A stretch of DNA of 11,960 bases. Source: Clostridiales bacterium UBA1701. Its GTDB lineage: Bacteria > Bacillota > Clostridia > Oscillospirales > Oscillospiraceae. Under the pieces are notes generated by a model. That model was given only the letters and a program-made list of their open reading frames with translations. It was not told the origin of the DNA and did not search any database. Numbering within the stretch: position 1 is the first letter of the stretch; each line of letters begins with the position of its first letter. Shown here one piece after another: positions 5,706 through 11,960 of the stretch. The translations under genes were made by a program, and so were the position numbers. The stretch is from assembly GCA_002320035.1 (NCBI GenBank), contig DCJL01000021.1:1-11960 (forward strand). The letters run 5' to 3'.

Positions 5706-5916
5706 ATGTCTCTTTGAAAGGAGGCGGCAGATCCCGGTAAGCCGGGCGGATGGGAGGGGAGCGCCTTTTGTCCTGTAATAACAGCGATGGGAAGCCGTGT
5801 TCCGGCGTGAGAGGGGCCCAGTAAGGTCCGACCGAATTTCTCAGCGCGGCTTTGCCGCGGATTTTATGAGAACGCCGCTGTTACCGCCGTTCTCTCATTT
5901 TAAAGGAGATGTAAAA
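5706..5916 (+). promoter_or_regulatory. Second structured leader between TPP terminator and thiW
   Basis: These 211 nt hold no credible gene. They contain the hairpin CCCGG-TAAG-CCGGG (about 5734-5747) and CGCGGC-TTT-GCCGCG followed by GATTTT (5845-5865). Two mutually exclusive pairings share one strand: TTCTCA (5838-5843) with TGAGAA (5867-5872), or GAGAACG (5868-5874) with CGTTCTC (5888-5894). The second hairpin ends just before the thiW ribosome binding site. The layout resembles an additional attenuator, but I recognise no known riboswitch class. Pairings are seen; the regulatory role is inferred. Confidence 0.4.
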
Positions 5917-6420
5917 ATGAAATCGGAACAGATCAAAAAATTATGCATTGCGGGTCTTCTCTGCGCCGTAGCCGTTGTGGGGAGCATGTTTTCTTTCCCT
6001 GTGTTCGGCAGCCGCTGTGCCCCGGTACAGCACACGGTGAATATTCTCTGCGCCGTTGTTTTGGGCCCCTGGTACGGGGTGCTGACCGCGTTCTGCGCCA
6101 GCCTTATCCGCAACCTCATGGGGCTCGGAAGTCTGATGGCCTTTCCGGGCAGCATGATAGGCGCACTGCTCTGCGGTATTGCCTATTGGAAAACAAAGAA
6201 CATACCCCTGACTCTGATAGCCGAGGTTCTGGGCACCGGTATTCTGGGCGGCCTCTGCGCATGGCCGGTGGCCATCCTCTTTATGGGCAAGGCCGCGGGA
6301 GACATCGCTTTCTACGCCTATATTGTACCTTTCCTGATCTCTACCGCCGGGGGCGCGATCATTTCCGCCTTTCTGCTGGCCGCCCTGAAAAAAACCGGGC
6401 TTATTAAAAAAGCCGCCTGA
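5917..6420 (+). CDS. thiW: ThiW, thiazole (hydroxyethylthiazole) transporter component
   Basis: The 167-residue integral membrane protein is a predicted substrate-binding (S-like) transporter for the thiazole half of thiamine; that role rests on consistent linkage to TPP riboswitches and thiM rather than on broad biochemistry. It is hydrophobic throughout, with five to six membrane segments (about 9-28, 40-62, 72-91, 97-123, 128-155). Family-typical stretches are SFPVFGSRCAPVQH (26-39), SLIRNLMGLGSLMAFPGSM (62-80) and GTGILGGLCAWPVAILFMGK (106-125). ATG 5917 is chosen because AAAGGAG lies 6 nt before it and the family begins at this point; an in-frame extension to GTG 5797 runs through leader hairpins and reads unlike protein. 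It is first in the operon, 14 nt before thiM. An energising ECF module is not in the window. Confidence 0.93.
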   Translation: MKSEQIKKLCIAGLLCAVAVVGSMFSFPVFGSRCAPVQHTVNILCAVVLGPWYGVLTAFCASLIRNLMGLGSLMAFPGSMIGALLCGIAYWKTKNIPLTLIAEVLGTGILGGLCAWPVAILFMGKAAGDIAFYAYIVPFLISTAGGAIISAFLLAALKKTGLIKKAA

Positions 6421-6434
6421 TACAGGAGAAATTC

Positions 6435-7256
6435 ATGCTTGGAGAAATGCTGGAGAGCGTCCGGAAAACAGGGCCCCTCGTCCACAACATCACAAATTAT
6501 GTCACCGCGAACGACTGCGCCAATATCCTTCTTGCCTGCGGAGCCTCTCCGATAATGGCGGACGAGGAGGAAGAGGCGGAGGAGATAAGCGCCCTTTGCC
6601 GGGCCACGAACATCAACCTCGGCACCCTGAACCGCCGAAGCATCCCCGCCATGCTTAAGGCGGGAAAAGCCGCCGCTGCTCTTGGCCATCCGGTATTGCT
6701 GGACCCTGTGGGCGCAGGGGCCTCGCAGCTCCGGACGGAGACGGCGGGGCGGCTTTTGGAGGAGATCCCGTTCAGCATTGTCCGGGCGAATATGTCCGAA
6801 ATCCGCGCTCTGGCCCAGGGACAGGGGGAGAGCAGGGGCGTGGACGCCTGCGCGGAGGACCGGGTCAGCCGGGAAAATCTGCCTCAGGCCCTTGATTTTA
6901 TAAGGAGTTTTGCCAAAAAAATCGGGGCTGTTGTCTCCGTCTCCGGGGAGATCGATATCATAAGCGACGGGGAAAGGGCTTTCTGCGTATATAATGGGCG
7001 GCCGGAAATGAGCGCCGTGACCGGGACAGGCTGTATGCTCTCTGCCATGACCGGGGCCTACGCCGGGGCGAACCCCGGCAAGCTCCTTGAAGCCGCGGCG
7101 GCGGCTGTCTGCGCCATGGGCGTCTGCGGGGAGCTGGCCTTTGCGCGCATGGGGCCGCTGGACGGAAACGCCGGTTACAAAAATTATATAATTGACGCCG
7201 TGTATAATCTCAACGCCGAAACACTGGAGCGCCGGGCAAAAATCGAGCTTTGGTAA
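6435..7256 (+). CDS. thiM: Hydroxyethylthiazole kinase ThiM
   Basis: This cytoplasmic ribokinase-fold enzyme phosphorylates 4-methyl-5-(2-hydroxyethyl)thiazole with ATP, salvaging the thiazole half of thiamine. The 273 residues match the usual family length. Motifs: VHNITNYV (16-23) for substrate, NLGT (61-64), LDPVGAG (89-95), VRANMSEI (116-123; most relatives have RGN) and the anion-hole/catalytic TGTGC (196-200) with Cys200. ATG 6435 follows CAGGAG after a short spacer. It starts 14 nt after thiW, so import and phosphorylation of thiazole are encoded as a pair, and its stop overlaps the likely ribosome binding site of thiE. Confidence 0.97.
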   Translation: MLGEMLESVRKTGPLVHNITNYVTANDCANILLACGASPIMADEEEEAEEISALCRATNINLGTLNRRSIPAMLKAGKAAAALGHPVLLDPVGAGASQLRTETAGRLLEEIPFSIVRANMSEIRALAQGQGESRGVDACAEDRVSRENLPQALDFIRSFAKKIGAVVSVSGEIDIISDGERAFCVYNGRPEMSAVTGTGCMLSAMTGAYAGANPGKLLEAAAAAVCAMGVCGELAFARMGPLDGNAGYKNYIIDAVYNLNAETLERRAKIELW

Positions 7257-7271
7257 AGGACGAAAAACATT

Positions 7272-7910
7272 ATGAAATGCGAAAAAAGGACCATGCGGCT
7301 CTATGCCGTCACCGACCGGGCCTGGACCGGGAAGCAGAGCCTTATGGAGCAGGTGGAGCTGGCGCTCAAAGGCGGGGCCACCTGCGTTCAGCTCCGGGAA
7401 AAAACGCTGAATCGGGAGGACTTTCTCCGGGAGGCAGTGGAGATGAAAGCACTCTGCGCCCGTTATGGAGTCCCCTTTATTGTCAATGACGATGTGGAGA
7501 TCGCCATTGAATCCGGCGCAGATGGGGTCCATGTGGGCCAGTCGGACATGGAGGCCGGGCACGTGAGAGCGCTTGCCGGGTCGGGCATGATCATCGGTGT
7601 TTCCGCGCGGACGGTAGAGGAAGCGCTTGCGGCTCAGCGGGCCGGAGCGGACTACCTTGGTGTGGGCGCCATGTTCTCCACATCCACAAAGCTGGACGCC
7701 CACGTGCTTTCTCTTGAAACCCTGCGGGATATCTGTGCCGCCGTCAGCATCCCTGTCACCGCCATAGGCGGGATAAACCGGGAGAATATTGGAAGACTCT
7801 CCGGCTCCGGGGCGAATGGGGTGGCGCTTGTGTCCGCCATCTTTGCCGCGGAGGATATTGAAAGCGAATGCCGGGCCCTGAGGGCGCTGGCGGAGGAAAT
7901 GGCCGGGTGA
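7272..7910 (+). CDS. thiE: Thiamine-phosphate synthase ThiE
   Basis: This TIM-barrel enzyme joins HMP pyrophosphate with thiazole phosphate to give thiamine monophosphate, releasing pyrophosphate. The 212 residues carry all landmarks: QLREK (40-44), VNDD (71-74), GVHVGQSD (85-92), GVSA (109-112), LGVGAMFSTSTK (129-140; the pyrophosphate-contacting loop), AIGGI (164-168) and GVALVSAI (183-190). ATG 7272 is taken as start, 11 nt after AAAGGA at 7255-7260, which overlaps the thiM stop. ATG 7293 (MRLYAVTDR) is a possible alternative with a closer AAAAGGA. The stop codon overlaps the GTG start of the HAD gene (GTGA), tying the two products together. Confidence 0.97.
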   Translation: MKCEKRTMRLYAVTDRAWTGKQSLMEQVELALKGGATCVQLREKTLNREDFLREAVEMKALCARYGVPFIVNDDVEIAIESGADGVHVGQSDMEAGHVRALAGSGMIIGVSARTVEEALAAQRAGADYLGVGAMFSTSTKLDAHVLSLETLRDICAAVSIPVTAIGGINRENIGRLSGSGANGVALVSAIFAAEDIESECRALRALAEEMAG

Positions 7911-8542
7911 TAAAGGGCGCGATTTTTGATGTGGACGGGACTCTGCTGGATTCCATGCATATCTGGGACAGCATCGGCGAGGACTATCTCCGCTCCCTGG
8001 GCTATGAGCCGCGGGAAAAGCTCAACGAGAAGTTCAAGACCATGAGCCTTAGCCAGGCGGCGGCGTATTACCGCAGCGAGTACGGCGTTACTTTGAGCGT
8101 GGAGCGCATCTGCGCTGAGGTAAACGGCAGAATAGAAAATTTTTACCGCAATGAAGCCTCGCTCAAGCCCGGAGCGGCGGAATTTCTGAAAAGGCTCGTC
8201 CAAAAGGACATAAAGCTCGCCATAGCCACCGCTACCGATGATTATCTGGTGGAGGCGGCACTCCGGCGCTGCGGCGTACTGGGCCTGTTTTCCGGGCTTT
8301 TTACCTGCGCCATGACAGGCCGGGGCAAGACTGAGCCGGATATTTACCGCGCAGCCGCCGCAAGGCTTGGCACGCGGCCTAGGGAGACTCTCGTGTTTGA
8401 GGACGCGCTTTATGCCCTGAAAACCGCCAGGGCGGACGGCTTTCCGACCGCCGCCGTCTATGACCCCCACGAGCCGGGACAGAAAGAGCTCAGGGAACTG
8501 GCGGATTATTACATAGAGGATTTTTCCTCATTCATATTGTGA
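7907..8542 (+). CDS. HAD-superfamily hydrolase in the thiamine operon, candidate thiamine-phosphate phosphatase
   Basis: The 211-residue protein is a HAD subfamily I phosphatase of the phosphoglucomutase-like type with an alpha-helical cap. Motif I is FDVDGT with nucleophile Asp8 and general acid Asp10; motif II is the Thr of ATAT (107-110); motif III is Lys141 in GRGKTEPDIY; motif IV is FEDA with Glu165-Asp166. GTG 7907 is the start because it overlaps the thiE stop, follows GGAGGA at 7892-7897 and leads directly into IKGAIFDVDGT; an upstream ATG at 7868 would add 13 unlikely Gly/Pro-rich residues. Coupling to thiE suggests it hydrolyses thiamine monophosphate, the ThiE product, a step shown for related plant (TH2) and bacterial HAD enzymes. 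Substrate is inferred; a general sugar-phosphate phosphatase or FMN/HMP-P phosphatase remains possible. Confidence 0.9.
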   Translation: MIKGAIFDVDGTLLDSMHIWDSIGEDYLRSLGYEPREKLNEKFKTMSLSQAAAYYRSEYGVTLSVERICAEVNGRIENFYRNEASLKPGAAEFLKRLVQKDIKLAIATATDDYLVEAALRRCGVLGLFSGLFTCAMTGRGKTEPDIYRAAAARLGTRPRETLVFEDALYALKTARADGFPTAAVYDPHEPGQKELRELADYYIEDFSSFIL

Positions 8543-8602
8543 GAATTCCCCGGCTCGGACGGGGATTCCAGCGGCGGACCGGGGGCACCACTCTTCGCCG
8601 CT
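8543..8602 (+). other. Two hairpins in the HAD-thiD spacer
   Basis: The 90-bp gap is the only sizeable one inside the operon. It holds GAATTCCCCG (8543-8552) pairing with CGGGGATTC (8560-8568; one bulge) and AGCGGCG (8570-8576) pairing with CGCCGCT (8596-8602). Neither has a proper T run, so they may be RNA-stabilising or processing structures, or a weak attenuator. The thiD ribosome binding site (AAAGGAG) follows freely at about 8619. Confidence 0.5.
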
Positions 8603-8632
8603 ATATAAAAATAATGCAAAAGGAGAAAAGAA

Positions 8633-9439
8633 ATGAAAACTGCATTATCAATCGCAGGCAGCGATTCCTGCGGAGGCGCCGGTATTCAGGCCGACATCAA
8701 GACGATGACCATGAATGGGGTCTATGCCATGAGCGCCGTAACCGCGCTGACGGCACAGAACACAACCGGCGTAAGAGACATTATGGAAGCAAGCCCCGAT
8801 TTTCTGGCGGCGCAGCTGGATGCTGTATTTGAGGACATACGGCCCGACGCCGTAAAAATCGGTATGGTATCCTCGGCGGCGCTTATCCGGGTAATCGCCG
8901 CGAAGCTCAGGCAGTACCGGGCGGAGAATGTGGTTGTGGACCCCGTAATGGTGGCCACCAGCGGCGCGCGGCTCATTCAGGACGCCGCCGTGGAGACGCT
9001 TACCAAAGAACTTCTGCCCCTTGCCGATCTCTGCACCCCCAATGTCCCTGAGGCGGAGCTGCTCTCCGGCATGGAGATAAAAAGCCGGGAGGACATGGAG
9101 CGGGCGGCGGCGCTGATAGGGGAGAGATTCGGATGCGCCGTGCTCCTGAAAGGCGGGCACAGCGTCAACGACGCCAACGACCTTCTGTATTCCGGGGGCT
9201 CTTTCCGCTGGTTTGAGGGAAAGCGCATCGACAATCCCAACACCCATGGCACCGGCTGCACCCTCTCCAGCGCCATCGCCGCAAATCTCGCCAAGGGCTT
9301 TGGTCTTGAAACGGCTGTCCGCCGGGCCAAGGGCTATATCTCCGGCGCGCTGGCCGCCATGCTGAATCTTGGTGCGGGCAGCGGGCCCATGGACCATGCC
9401 TTTGACCTTAGGGGCGAATACGCGAAGGAGGCGGACTGA
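8633..9439 (+). CDS. thiD: Hydroxymethylpyrimidine / phosphomethylpyrimidine kinase ThiD
   Basis: This ribokinase-fold enzyme phosphorylates HMP and then HMP-phosphate to HMP-pyrophosphate, the pyrimidine donor for ThiE. The 268-residue length is standard. Motifs: AGSDSCGGAGIQADIK (8-23) for substrate and phosphate binding, KIGM (75-78), VVDPVMVATSGA (101-112), NVPEAE (137-142), LLKGGH (171-176) and HGTGCTLSSAIAA (205-217) with catalytic Cys209. AAAGGAG about 8 nt before ATG 8633 fixes the start. It is the fifth gene of the operon and is followed after only 2 nt by cytX, so phosphorylation and uptake of HMP are encoded together, mirroring thiW-thiM for the thiazole half. No ThiC is present here: pyrimidine is salvaged in this operon rather than made. 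Confidence 0.97.
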   Translation: MKTALSIAGSDSCGGAGIQADIKTMTMNGVYAMSAVTALTAQNTTGVRDIMEASPDFLAAQLDAVFEDIRPDAVKIGMVSSAALIRVIAAKLRQYRAENVVVDPVMVATSGARLIQDAAVETLTKELLPLADLCTPNVPEAELLSGMEIKSREDMERAAALIGERFGCAVLLKGGHSVNDANDLLYSGGSFRWFEGKRIDNPNTHGTGCTLSSAIAANLAKGFGLETAVRRAKGYISGALAAMLNLGAGSGPMDHAFDLRGEYAKEAD

Positions 9440-9441
9440 AA

Positions 9442-10617
9442 ATGAAAGAAAAACGCACGTCCGTTTTTGAGAACGGGCTTATCTGGTTTGGAGCGGCCGT
9501 CTCCATCGCGGAGATCCTCACCGGCACCTACTTTGCCCCCCTGGGCTTTGGCCGGGGTCTCGCGGCCATAATCATCGGCCATATCATCGGCTGCGCCCTG
9601 CTTTTTGCCGCCGGGCTCATAGGCGGCAAAGCCCGGCTCAGCGCAATGGAGACCGTGAAAATGAGCTTTGGCCACAAGGGTGGACTGCTTTTTGCGGTGC
9701 TGAACATTGTGCAGCTTGTGGGATGGACAGGGATAATGATATACGACGGAGCCCTGGCCGCAAACGGCGTTTTTGCCGCGGGGGAGTGGATCTGGTGCCT
9801 TGTGATCGGCGCCCTTATCGTTCTCTGGATCCTGATCGGAATTGAAAATCTCGGCCGGGTAAATACGCTTGCCATGGGCGCCTTGCTGGTGCTGACCGTG
9901 ATTCTCAGCTTCGTTATCTTCGGCAGGGGAGCCGCCGCCTTCGCGGCGGGAGAGGCTATGAGCTTCGGCGCGGCGGTTGAGCTGTCCGTGGCGATGCCTC
10001 TGTCTTGGCTGCCCCTTATAAGCGACTATACCCGGGAGGCGGAAAAGCCCATGAAAGCCACGCTGACAAGCGCCCTTGTCTATGGCCTTGTGAGCTGCTG
10101 GATGTATGTGATCGGCATGGGCGCTGCTATCTTTACAGGCGAGAGCGATATTGCCCAGATCCTCCTTAAGGCCGGCCTGGGCACTGTGGGCCTGCTGATC
10201 GTGGTCTTTTCCACGGTTACCACCACGTTTCTGGACGCTTGGTCCGCCGGAATTTCCAGCGAATCTATTTTCAGCAAATTAAAGGGCAAGTGGGTGGCTG
10301 TGGCAGCCACGGTAATCGGCACGCTGGGAGCAATCTTTCTGCCGCTTGGAAATATCACCAATTTTCTGTACTTTATCGGTTCTGTATTTGCACCCATGAT
10401 CGCCATTCAGATTGCGGATTTCTTCATTCTCAGGCGGGACGAGTCGGCAAGCGCATTCAGCCTGAAAAATCTCATCGTCTGGCTTCTGGGCTTTGCGGCA
10501 TATAGATACCTGATGCGCCTGGATCTTATCCTGGGCTGCACGCTGGCGGATATGATAATCACCATGCTGCTGTGCATTATCGCGGCGAAAATCCCCGCCG
10601 GGGAAAAGAAAGCCTGA
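9442..10617 (+). CDS. cytX: CytX, hydroxymethylpyrimidine permease (NCS1 family)
   Basis: The 391-residue membrane permease, of the cytosine/purine transporter (NCS1) family, is predicted to import HMP. That prediction rests on family linkage to TPP riboswitches and thiD. About twelve hydrophobic segments span the protein. NCS1-type features are FENGLIWFGAAVSIAEILTGT (first helix), the Gly-rich FGRGLAAIIIGHIIGC, the NIVQLVGWTGIMI stretch (about 88-100) and PLSWLPLISDYTR (about 186-198). ATG 9442 follows the thiD stop by 2 nt, and its ribosome binding site GAAGGAGG lies within the end of thiD, implying coupled translation. It is the last gene of the operon; a strong terminator follows 30 nt later. 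Intact, with composition like the other thi genes. Confidence 0.93.
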   Translation: MKEKRTSVFENGLIWFGAAVSIAEILTGTYFAPLGFGRGLAAIIIGHIIGCALLFAAGLIGGKARLSAMETVKMSFGHKGGLLFAVLNIVQLVGWTGIMIYDGALAANGVFAAGEWIWCLVIGALIVLWILIGIENLGRVNTLAMGALLVLTVILSFVIFGRGAAAFAAGEAMSFGAAVELSVAMPLSWLPLISDYTREAEKPMKATLTSALVYGLVSCWMYVIGMGAAIFTGESDIAQILLKAGLGTVGLLIVVFSTVTTTFLDAWSAGISSESIFSKLKGKWVAVAATVIGTLGAIFLPLGNITNFLYFIGSVFAPMIAIQIADFFILRRDESASAFSLKNLIVWLLGFAAYRYLMRLDLILGCTLADMIITMLLCIIAAKIPAGEKKA

Positions 10618-10647
10618 GTTTTCCCGTAAAATAAAAGAGCGAATCCG

Positions 10648-10690
10648 TTTTCTCCCCGCCTTTTTACAGGGCGGGGAGAAAATTTAAAAA
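10648..10690 (+). terminator. Terminator of the thi operon
   Basis: TTTTCTCCCCGCC (10648-10660) pairs perfectly over 13 bp with GGCGGGGAGAAAA (10670-10682) around a T-rich loop, followed by TTT and an A run. The very stable GC core and symmetric A/T flanks suggest it can work in both directions. It separates the thi operon from the ribosomal-protein promoter. Confidence 0.85.
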
Positions 10691-10709
10691 AATTATTTGC
10701 CGAAAATTC

Positions 10710-10738
10710 TTGACTAAATTTGTATAATATGCTAATAT
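10710..10738 (+). promoter_or_regulatory. Promoter of the rpsL-rpsG-fusA cluster
   Basis: TTGACT (10710-10715; five of six consensus) is followed by 17 bp and TAATAT (10733-10738). The AT-rich spacer contains TATAAT at 10723-10728, which is too close to that -35 to be its partner but could serve as an alternative extended -10. Transcription would start near 10745 and include both leader hairpins. Confidence 0.65.
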
Positions 10739-10748
10739 CATCAATTGC

Positions 10749-10822
10749 GTGGGCGTGTCTATGTCTAAGTGCGCCCACAGGTAAAATTCGATAAAAAACC
10801 ATGGTTTTCCAAGGTTTTTTAT
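10749..10822 (+). promoter_or_regulatory. rpsL leader: two hairpins, the second terminator-like
   Basis: GTGGGCG (10749-10755) pairs with CGCCCAC (10772-10778). Then ATAAAAAACCATGG (10791-10804) pairs with CCAAGGTTTTTTAT (10809-10822) with one A-A mismatch and a TTTT loop. The 3' arm ends in six T, so the second hairpin has the look of an intrinsic terminator placed 30 nt before the rpsL start. This suggests transcription attenuation or autoregulation of the str operon. I do not recognise a described ribosomal-protein leader motif in it. Confidence 0.5.
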
Positions 10823-10852
10823 ATATTATCATCCAAAGAAAGGAGGAACACA

Positions 10853-11278
10853 ATGCCTACTTTTAACCAGCTGGTGAGAAAAGGCAGAGAAAAGGTTACC
10901 TACAAGTCCACCTCTCCCGCAATGCAGAAGGGCCTGAACACCCTGAAGAACAAGGAGACCGACCTGAGCGCTCCTCAGAAGAGAGGCGTCTGCACTGCCG
11001 TGCGTACCTCTACTCCCAAGAAGCCCAATTCCGCTCTGCGTAAAATCGCCCGTGTCCGTTTGACGAATGGCTACGAAGTTACTGCGTACATCCCCGGCAT
11101 CGGCCACAACCTGCAGGAGCACTCCGTGGTTATGATCCGCGGCGGCCGTGTCAAGGACCTTCCCGGTGTCCGTTACCACATCATCCGCGGCACGCTGGAC
11201 GCCCAGGGTGTCAACAACCGTATGCAGGCCCGTTCCAAGTACGGCGCGAAGAAGCCCAAGGCTGCCAAGAAGAAGTAA
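10853..11278 (+). CDS. rpsL: 30S ribosomal protein S12
   Basis: S12 sits at the decoding centre of the small subunit and controls translation accuracy. The 141-residue protein has the longer N-terminal insert (NTLKNKETDLSAPQKRGVC region) characteristic of Firmicutes compared with the enterobacterial form. Conserved blocks include TPKKPNSALRKIARVRLTNG and GHNLQEHSVVMIRGGRVKDLPGVRYH. The lysines and proline where streptomycin-resistance changes usually arise (TPKKPNSA; KDLPG) carry the ordinary sensitive-type residues. ATG 10853 follows AAAGGAGG with proper spacing; the open frame upstream covers the leader hairpin and is not coding. First gene of the str operon. Confidence 0.98.
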   Translation: MPTFNQLVRKGREKVTYKSTSPAMQKGLNTLKNKETDLSAPQKRGVCTAVRTSTPKKPNSALRKIARVRLTNGYEVTAYIPGIGHNLQEHSVVMIRGGRVKDLPGVRYHIIRGTLDAQGVNNRMQARSKYGAKKPKAAKKK

Positions 11279-11414
11279 ATTCAACAGCAGCGGCAAATTT
11301 GCCCTGTCGTTTATCATACATTATATAATGCGGATAAACCTCGGGGCGCAACGGACGCGCGCAGTCGCGTTCGAGTACCTGTGATCCCATTTTTTAATGA
11401 AGGAGGGAAGCAAC
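11279..11414 (+). other. rpsL-rpsG spacer with possible internal promoter
   Basis: The 136-bp spacer contains the palindrome GGCAAATTTGCC (11292-11303), a promoter-like TTGCCC (11299-11304) 17 bp before TATATA (11322-11327; TATAAT at 11324-11329), and a short stem ACGCG-CGCAGT-CGCGT (11355-11370). An internal promoter for rpsG-fusA is possible but weakly supported. The ribosome binding site AAGGAGG at 11400-11406 serves rpsG. Confidence 0.3.
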
Positions 11415-11885
11415 GTGCCCAGAAGAGGTAATGTTCCCAAGAGAGAAATTTTGCCCGATCCCATGTATAACAGCGTTCTGGTGACCAAGCTCATCAACGG
11501 CGTTATGCTCGACGGCAAGAAGGGTGTTGCTCAGAAGGTCGTTTACGATGCCTTCGACATCATCAAGGAAAAAACCGGCAAGGAGCCCCTTGATGCATTC
11601 ACCGAAGCCATGAACAACATCATGCCCGCGCTGGAGGTCAAGGCCCGCCGCGTGGGCGGCGCAACCTATCAGGTCCCCATTGAGGTCCGCCCCGCACGCC
11701 GCCAGACGCTGGCTCTGCGCTGGCTGGTGGACTACGCCCGCAAGCGCGGCGAGAAGACCATGAAGGAGCGCCTGGCAGGCGAGATCATGGATGCCTGCAA
11801 CAACCTCGGCGCAGCGGTCAAGAAGCGCGAGGACATGCACAAGAACGCCGAAGCCAACAAGGCTTTCGCACATTTCAGATGGTAA
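11415..11885 (+). CDS. rpsG: 30S ribosomal protein S7
   Basis: S7 nucleates assembly of the head of the small subunit by binding the 3' domain of 16S rRNA and lines the mRNA exit region. The 156-residue protein is full length, starting PRRGNVPKREILPDPMYNS and ending NKAFAHFRW; VGGATYQVPIEVRPARRQTLALRWL is the conserved rRNA-contacting core. The start is GTG 11415, set by AAGGAGG and by alignment with the universal MPRRG opening; ATG 11397 lies before that ribosome binding site and is not used. Located between rpsL and fusA as in nearly all bacteria. Confidence 0.98.
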   Translation: MPRRGNVPKREILPDPMYNSVLVTKLINGVMLDGKKGVAQKVVYDAFDIIKEKTGKEPLDAFTEAMNNIMPALEVKARRVGGATYQVPIEVRPARRQTLALRWLVDYARKRGEKTMKERLAGEIMDACNNLGAAVKKREDMHKNAEANKAFAHFRW

Positions 11886-11903
11886 TCCGTCCAGGAGAGT
11901 TAC

Positions 11904-11960
11904 ATGCCCAGAAAATATTCACTTGAACAAACTAGAAATATCGGTATCATGGCTCACATC
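11904..11960 (+). CDS. fusA: Elongation factor G, first 19 codons (cut by window edge)
   Basis: ATG 11904, 18 nt after the rpsG stop and preceded by CAGGAGAG, opens MPRKYSLEQTRNIGIMAHI. This is the exact EF-G start leading into the first GTP-binding loop, which would begin just past the window edge. EF-G is the GTPase that drives ribosome translocation. Order rpsL-rpsG-fusA confirms the call. Confidence 0.95.
   Translation, partial: MPRKYSLEQTRNIGIMAHI

Noticed and set aside
5716..5770. Resemblance to the 3' end of an FMN riboswitch (CGGATGGGAG)
   Set aside because: Only this short tail matches; the required GGGCAGGGTGAAA and other core segments are missing and the TPP terminator occupies the space where they would be.
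5770..5835. Possible cobalamin-type element (GGGAAGCCGTG...)
   Set aside because: The B12-box (GCCACTG) and remaining conserved core are absent.
5797..5916. N-terminal extension of thiW to GTG 5797
   Set aside because: It would translate through strong leader hairpins, lacks a ribosome binding site and does not match the family, whereas ATG 5917 has AAAGGAG in place.
6318..7703. Long minus-strand open frame (461 codons) across thiW-thiM-thiE
   Set aside because: It spans three well-supported genes on the opposite strand, has no recognisable domain and is explained by GC-rich third positions.
7652..9397. Minus-strand open frames opposite the HAD gene and thiD
   Set aside because: Same reasoning: shadows of genes with complete catalytic motifs; no starts with ribosome binding sites.

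Overview
The window looks like chromosomal DNA of a gut-type Gram-positive anaerobe of the class Clostridia (Oscillospiraceae/Ruminococcaceae-like; inferred). It carries the right-hand part of an integrated mobile element. Reasons: strong AGGAGG-type ribosome binding sites, an rpsL-rpsG-fusA (str) cluster with the long Firmicutes form of S12, the ThiW and CytX salvage transporters, and a relaxase/MobC/cysteine-rich VLP/TnpV set typical of elements shared among human-gut Clostridia.

Layout. (1) 1-2115, minus strand: mobilisation module of overlapping genes mobC, relaxase and the start of a cysteine-rich VLP gene. (2) 2116-2939: long non-coding stretch with nested inverted repeats at 2189-2317 (probable oriT), a strong minus-strand terminator at 2574-2613 and a 14-bp inverted repeat. 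(3) 2940-3318: tnpV, broken by one extra G in a G5 run. (4) 3384-5384, plus strand, visibly AT-richer: promoter, possible small membrane ORF, then a two-gene ABC-2 exporter overlapping by 4 nt. (5) 5385-5515: probable end of the foreign DNA, holding a perfect 22-bp tandem repeat. (6) 5520-10690, GC-rich: a sigma-A-type promoter, TPP riboswitch with terminator, a further structured leader, then thiW-thiM-thiE-HAD phosphatase-thiD-cytX and a strong terminator. (7) 10710-11960: promoter and hairpin leader, then rpsL, rpsG and the first 19 codons of fusA.

How the genes work together. The thi operon is a complete salvage route. CytX (probably HMP) and ThiW (probably thiazole) import the two halves of thiamine, ThiD and ThiM phosphorylate them, and ThiE joins them to thiamine phosphate. 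The HAD enzyme, start-stop coupled to thiE, plausibly removes the phosphate so that a thiamine pyrophosphokinase encoded elsewhere can make TPP. TPP would then shut the operon off through the riboswitch. The ABC exporter looks like acquired cargo of the mobile element.

I see no clear new multi-gene system. The most open signals are the nested oriT-like palindromes, the 22-bp tandem repeat touching the thi promoter, the second leader structure behind the TPP terminator, the small ORF ahead of the ABC genes, and the attenuator-like rpsL leader.
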